From Guadua angustifolia (Eukaryota > Streptophyta > Magnoliopsida > Poales > Poaceae): a stretch of DNA of 64,000 bases. Below, in pieces: positions 59,429 through 64,000 of this stretch; the first letter of the stretch is position 1; every line of letters starts with the position of its first letter. The notes below the pieces were generated by a model. It saw only the letters and a program-made list of their open reading frames with translations. It was not told the origin of the DNA and made no database searches. The position numbers were made by a program, and so were the translations under genes. The stretch spans positions 53,175,326 through 53,239,325 of the forward strand of contig CM070501.1 in the NCBI GenBank assembly GCA_036346375.1, written 5' to 3'.

Positions 59429-59446
59429 AGTGGTATCAGAGCAAGG
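59429..59446 (+). other. Primer-binding site, initiator tRNA-Met
   Basis: AGTGGTATCAGAGCAAGG follows the 5' LTR end CCTACA directly. This is the usual tRNA-iMet site of plant Copia elements. Confidence 0.92.
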
Positions 59447-59487
59447 TTTTTCTAATTGATCTTAACCGGTGATTAGAAACCGTAGCG

Positions 59488-61769
59488 ATGGATAGGTATT
59501 CGACAAAACCTTGTGTTTTCGATTGTGTTGATTTTCAGTTTTGGAAAGCGAAGATGGAGGCGTACATTCAAGCTTAAGGCTTTGCAATTTGGGAGAAAGT
59601 GTACAAGCCATATCAAGTTCCTGAGAATGATCAAGTTAATGAAACCAATCAAGCACAAAGTTGAAGCAAACAAAGAGAGCACGAATTTGATCATCCAAGG
59701 ATTGGGAAGAAGCGACTTGACGCGTGATCCATCTCAAGTCTGCATATGAGGTATGGAAATCTCTTTGTGATTATCATGAGGGTTCTAACACTGTCAAAGA
59801 GGTTCGTCAGGATATATATAAGAAAGAATATATGCGATTTGAGATGAAACCTGGTGAGTCGCTAGATGATTTCTTTGCTCGCTTTAATAAAATTCTTAGC
59901 AATTTGCGTGCTGTTGGAGTTAGTTTTGATGATGCTGCTAATGCTAGACAATTACTTGGTGCATTAGACATGTCAATTTGGGATATGAAAGTTACATCCA
60001 TTAGAGAATCAACTGTCATGAGTACACTTACTTTAGATGTTCTTTTCTCTAAATTAAAAACTCATGAATTGGATGTTCTTGCTAGGAAAAATGATCATAA
60101 ATCAATTGCACTGACCTCTCAATCTAGCATGTCTCATAATAATGTTTCTTCAAGCTTTGCTTTGTCCTCTTTGTCTTCACTAACTGATGAGCAGATCGAA
60201 GAGTTTCCTGAAGAAGATTTGGCACTACTCTCTTCTCGATTTAACAAAGCTTTGCAGAATGTGAGAATGAGAAAGAGAGTTGGTGGTGGCCCTCCAAGGT
60301 GTTATGAGTGTGGTGACCTCAACCACATTCGATCAAATTGTCCCAAGCTTGCGAGTAAAGCATCAAGGAGGAGAAGGACAATGACAGAAGAAAAGAGAAG
60401 AAAAGTTTTCTCCAAGTGATAGAAAGAAAAGAGCTTCATCAACAAAAAGGTTGTTCATCGGGTTCTTTCCGCTCTTGAACAAGTTAATTTGAGCGATATG
60501 GATTCGGAGAGCAATGAGGACGATGCAACTCCAAGCAAGCATGATTTGACAGATTGTGTCTCATGGCTAGAAATGATGAAAGCTTCACCGAGGACGATCA
60601 TGACAATGACTTCAACAAGGTAGAACCTTCTTACGATGAATTAACTATTCATTGTTGTTCGCCTTGGAAAATTGCTTGACAAACGCGACAAGAAAATTAA
60701 GAAACATGATGTTCTTGTGGAATCTTTGAATGCTAAAATTGCTAGACTTAAATCTTTGATTCTGATGATGATGCTTGCAAATCATGTGACTTAATTTACA
60801 ATGAGCTTACTTTGCTTAGGAAAGAACATGTTAGCTTGTTAGAGCAAATTAATGCTGAAAAGGAGAAAATGAGAAACTTGTTAAACATGCTAGTTGTTCT
60901 ATCGTTGATTTGCATGATTCAACTCCATGTTCTAAATGCTCCACACTTGAATTGAAGTTGAATGATGCTAATGGTAGAGTTTCTCAAATGACCAATGATT
61001 TGCTCACACATGAGGTTCTTTCATGCTCAACTTGTCGCATAGCGTAAAGGAAAAGTGGACGTTCCATGTAATAACTGTTTAACTCTTTCTAAAGGTTGAT
61101 TACTTGGAAAAATCTTTAGAACGGTTCACTTCAGGAAAGAAAAACCTAAACATGATTTTGGATCAATCAAAAGTCAGTACACATCACAAAGGTTTAGGTT
61201 TTGATTCTTATGCTCACCATAAATCACATGCTCCCACTGTTGCTAAGACACTTGAAAGTGGAAAATTTGAAATTGTCAATGAGCTTAAGAAAACTGTTTT
61301 TAAGTCTGCTGGTGTTTTATCTTCTACTATGATGAATGCAAATGTTACTTCTGATTCTAAAGCTAAACATCATGTTAAGTACACTTGCACTCATTGTGGT
61401 AGAGATGGACATTTAGTAGATTTTTGCTTTAGGCTAGCCAAACAACAAAAGAAAGAAAAGGCTAAGGCTAGGTCTAATTTCAGGAAGGCACATTTCACTC
61501 CTTATTTTGTGCCTAGAGTGATGCAAACATCTTTTGTTGCAAGAAACACGGGAAAGAGCAAATCTGATTTTGTGAACAAGCATCCTCATTTTGTGCCTAG
61601 GGTGATGCAAACATCTTTTATTGAAAGAAACTTGAGAAAAGGGAAATCTGTTTTTGTGAACAAGCATACTCGTGTTGAGCCTACTCGTCGTGTGTCTCAG
61701 TACTGGATTCCCAAATGCTTTATTTCTAACCCCAGTACCGAGGCCTCGACATCTTCTTGTGCTATGTAG
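59488..61769 (+). pseudogene. Gag polyprotein of the second Copia element, broken
   Basis: The start Met is at 59488 (MDRYSTKPCVF). A nonsense codon follows at 59575, with shifts near 59660 and 59720. The best open piece (59724-60419) carries a UBN2-type gag domain (IHLKSAYEVWKSLCDYHEG, GESLDDFFARFNKILSNLR) and a CCHC knuckle CYECGDLNHIRSNC at about 60300-60341. From 60420 to 61100 the frame is broken several times in a Lys/Glu-rich, probably coiled-coil part (TLLRKEHVSLLEQINAEKE). A last open piece (61104-61769) has a second knuckle CTHCGRDGHLVDFC at about 61386-61427. It also has two ~33-residue repeats containing FVPRVMQTSF and ends before any protease. It cannot make an intact protein. 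Confidence 0.88.
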
Positions 61770-63415
61770 GTTTTTCAGATGCGGGTTGGAGAGCAGAAGC
61801 TTAGTGGATCTTGGTCTTTTGCAAGATGGGATCAAGACTTGGATGGTTCTCACCCTTGAGATGGTTTTCAAGACGCATGTGCAATAATTCTTCATCTACT
61901 TTGTGAGCTATTTTATACACTCATGTCCTTTACATTCACAGATATCTAATTGTGGCATGAGATGAAATGATTGTTCATATGCTCATTTGTATTCCCTGGC
62001 ATGTTCAATAATGTTACATCTTATATCATGCTTTTCATTCTTTGGATTCACTTATCATGATTCATGCTTATGCTTAATTGAACATACCGTGATAACTCAA
62101 GCACATGTATATCATCATCTCCTCTCTGTTGATCTCATTGGTTATCCATTTGAGGGGGAGTTATTGATTTTTTTGTGAAAGTCTTTTTCGGTTGCTTTTG
62201 GGAGGGTTGTTCTTTCAAGCCTTTTGTTTTTTTTGGTTTATTCCCTTCAAGTGACAATTTCGAAGAAGTTTTTTTTAAGATGGTTGTTTTGAGGGGGAGT
62301 TTTTTGAAAACTTTGTAATATCTTGTAACATCTTTTATTTTGTATGTTTCTTAAAATGAAAAACAATGAAAAAGTAATGAGCATTATATTTCATTCACAT
62401 ATGTCATTTAAAGCCATGTTTATGCTACAAGGTCTTTGCAACTTCTTGTTTATACATATATGGTGTAGTTTATGTCATGACTATTTAAATGGAATGACAA
62501 CTTGAATTAAATCTTGTCATGGTTGAACTTTCTTAGCTATCTTAATCCTGCTCAAAAAGTGCTAAATATGAAAGTTAAGTGCTAAAGCTAAAAGAGTGAT
62601 TGTTGATAAATGCAAGAACAAGGTTATGTACTATCGCACTTCTTCTTTACTGAGACCCTTATCATTGCACTTTGATATGAACTTAGAAGAGGTTGTGTAT
62701 GACCGAAACCATGAAACCTTAAGCTTGTGATTGCTTGGCATGGTTGAAAAGTAAGGCTGATGGTGCATGTAATTCCTTGCAATTGTTATTGTTGCAATCA
62801 AAATAATGAATCAGTTTTTCAAAGTACAAATAAAATGCACAAAAATTCAATGTTTTCAGGTTTTAAGATTGTTGAGAAAGGGAGATCATGCCATGCAAAA
62901 AATCGTTAATAGTACTTGATTTCTAGTTATGCTTACTCTACATTGTTTATGTGTAAATTTGAGGGTGCAAGTACTTTTGATAGTATGACTTGGTAATCAA
63001 GTTGTTCTATTTGTGCATGATTCATAATACTCAGTACATAAAAAAAAGGAAAACAACAACATAAAGGGGGAGAAGTTTCTCTTTTGTTCTCTTTTTGCAT
63101 TCTTGATGAATCCATTGTCAAAGGGGGAGAAATTTTGGAATCAAAGGGAGAATTTTTTGTTACGCATTGCACATTCACACACACATTTCTCCTTTCTGTT
63201 AGGGGGAGTTTCTCTTTGTCATAGGGGGAGATTTCTTTTTAGATAAAGGGAGATTTTGTTTCTTCTTTGTAGGGGGAGATTTTCTCTCTTTGTCTTTTGG
63301 TCACCTTGTTTGTCATTTTGTTTTATAAACAAAATTTCTTACATCTGTTCTTGTGAGGTGAATGCCAATGTTCAGGTCCAAATGGTGTTGCCAATGTTTT
63401 CATCAAGGGGGAGAT
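61770..63415 (+). other. Non-coding 3' region with multiplied polypurine tracts
   Basis: No pol sequence is present. GGGGGAG-type tracts occur at about 62152, 62291, 63065, 63122, 63201, 63222, 63271 and 63406, with a shorter AAAGGGAGA at 63245. The last one (AAGGGGGAGAT) abuts the 3' LTR and is the functional-position PPT. Most of the others cluster in the final 350 bp. Confidence 0.85.
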
Positions 63416-64000
63416 TGTGAGATCATGTGATGAAAAATTGGTTGAATGGTGAAATTGGCATTGTAAAGCGACTTTGGTTATAGCATGTGTGGTGCTTGTG
63501 CATGTGCTATGTTGATATGATTATTATGCTGGTGATAGCATGATGGATTTTGTTTGATGCAATGCACTCATGTGAGTGGTTGCATGGATTGATTTTGAGG
63601 CAAGTCGTTGACTTGTGCTCGATGTTCATTTAATTATGCTTTGGTGATAGCATGATGGTTTTGCTTGATGCAATGCACTCGTGTGAGTGGTTGCATGGAT
63701 TAACCTTGAGTCAAGTCGTGGATTTGTGCTCGGATTGGTTGTTTGTTTATTCGTGTGCAGGTGTTGCTCGAGGGCGAACGTGGTCGATGACGGGACCGGA
63801 ACTAGGTTCATGGAGGAACTGAGGTTCGGGACTAGGTTCAGGGAGGAATCGAGGTCTTGGTGGTCGAGGATGTCATGCGGGACGTTCGGGCTAGAGAACG
63901 GTGCACACGAAGGCTAGTTAGCCACGTGAGTGCGGCAGGTGGGCCGTACGCGTGCATGTGTGAATTTTGGGTTGTATGCATATATTGGGCCATGTGTATT
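63416..64000 (+). repeat. 3' LTR of the second Copia element (partial)
   Basis: This matches 58035-58620 with few differences (for example GGCATTG against AGCATTG near the start, and a different stretch near 63930-63950). It runs off the window. Confidence 0.92.

Larger units (their letters stand above)
58035..64000 (+). mobile_element. Second gag-only Sirevirus-like Copia element (3' end outside window)
   Basis: The order on the plus strand is 5' LTR (58035-59428), tRNA-iMet primer-binding site, broken gag (59488-61769), a 1.6-kb non-coding region with repeated PPTs, and the start of the 3' LTR (63416 onward). The internal region is only about 4.0 kb and lacks pol. The left target site is probably AAATC (58030-58034); the right one lies beyond the window. 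It is a different family from the 43-58 kb element: the LTRs are shorter and share no sequence with it. Confidence 0.88.

Noticed and set aside
1..64000. tRNA or miRNA genes
   Set aside because: By eye I saw no tRNA-like fold with paired A and B boxes and no mature sequence of the common conserved plant miRNA families; a covariance-model scan would be needed to exclude them.

Overview
This window looks like gene-poor plant nuclear DNA, almost certainly from a grass. It has no operons and no bacterial-type genes. It is dominated by nested plant transposable elements: Copia and Gypsy LTR elements, CACTA, PIF/Harbinger, Mutator-like and hAT-like DNA transposons, and Tourist-like MITEs. The only recognisable host protein gene is a plant G-type lectin S-receptor-like kinase at 37.6-39.7 kb, which is damaged. 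I cannot name the species.

Layout. 0-3.6 kb: two diverged LTR-like repeats and a 200-bp palindromic MITE-like element. 3.7-10 kb: a composite repeat area in which a 515-bp block and a 1.5-kb block are each present twice in direct orientation. 10.8-12.6 kb: a broken PIF/Harbinger transposase gene on the minus strand. 13.2-14.0 kb: a solo Gypsy-type LTR whose relative lies inverted at 28.2-29.1 kb. 14.5-17.6 kb: first copy of a segmental duplication; the second copy is at 40.8-43.0 kb and 57.95-58.03 kb. 18.3-25.9 kb: AT-rich degenerate repeats interrupted by a solo LTR (TSD acctc) and a non-autonomous CACTA element that carries a 5S-rRNA-derived segment. 26.1-27.1 kb: a Mutator-like foldback element (9-bp TSD) and a Tourist-like MITE (TSD TTA). 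29-37.6 kb: no gene recognised.

43.0-58.0 kb is one nested insertion: a solo LTR of a Sirevirus-like Copia family (TSD caaac) was hit by a full-length element of the same family (45824-57618, TSD caagt) with ~3.4-kb LTRs, a tRNA-iMet primer-binding site, a gag-only internal region and multiplied polypurine tracts. A second gag-only Sirevirus-like element (5' LTR 58035-59428) begins 83 bp further on and runs off the window end. Neither element shows protease, integrase or reverse transcriptase, so both would need proteins from an autonomous relative.

The most interesting signals are non-coding. (1) A family of short hairpins in the Copia LTRs keeps a 5-nt spacer, mostly ACACA, while the arm sequences vary but stay self-complementary. 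(2) A primer-binding-site fragment is multiplied inside the internal region of the full-length element. (3) A sequence module of about 60 bp, or its core, is shared by a Copia LTR, a Mutator-like foldback element and a CACTA element. All coordinates and similarities were read by eye; no alignment or database search was run.
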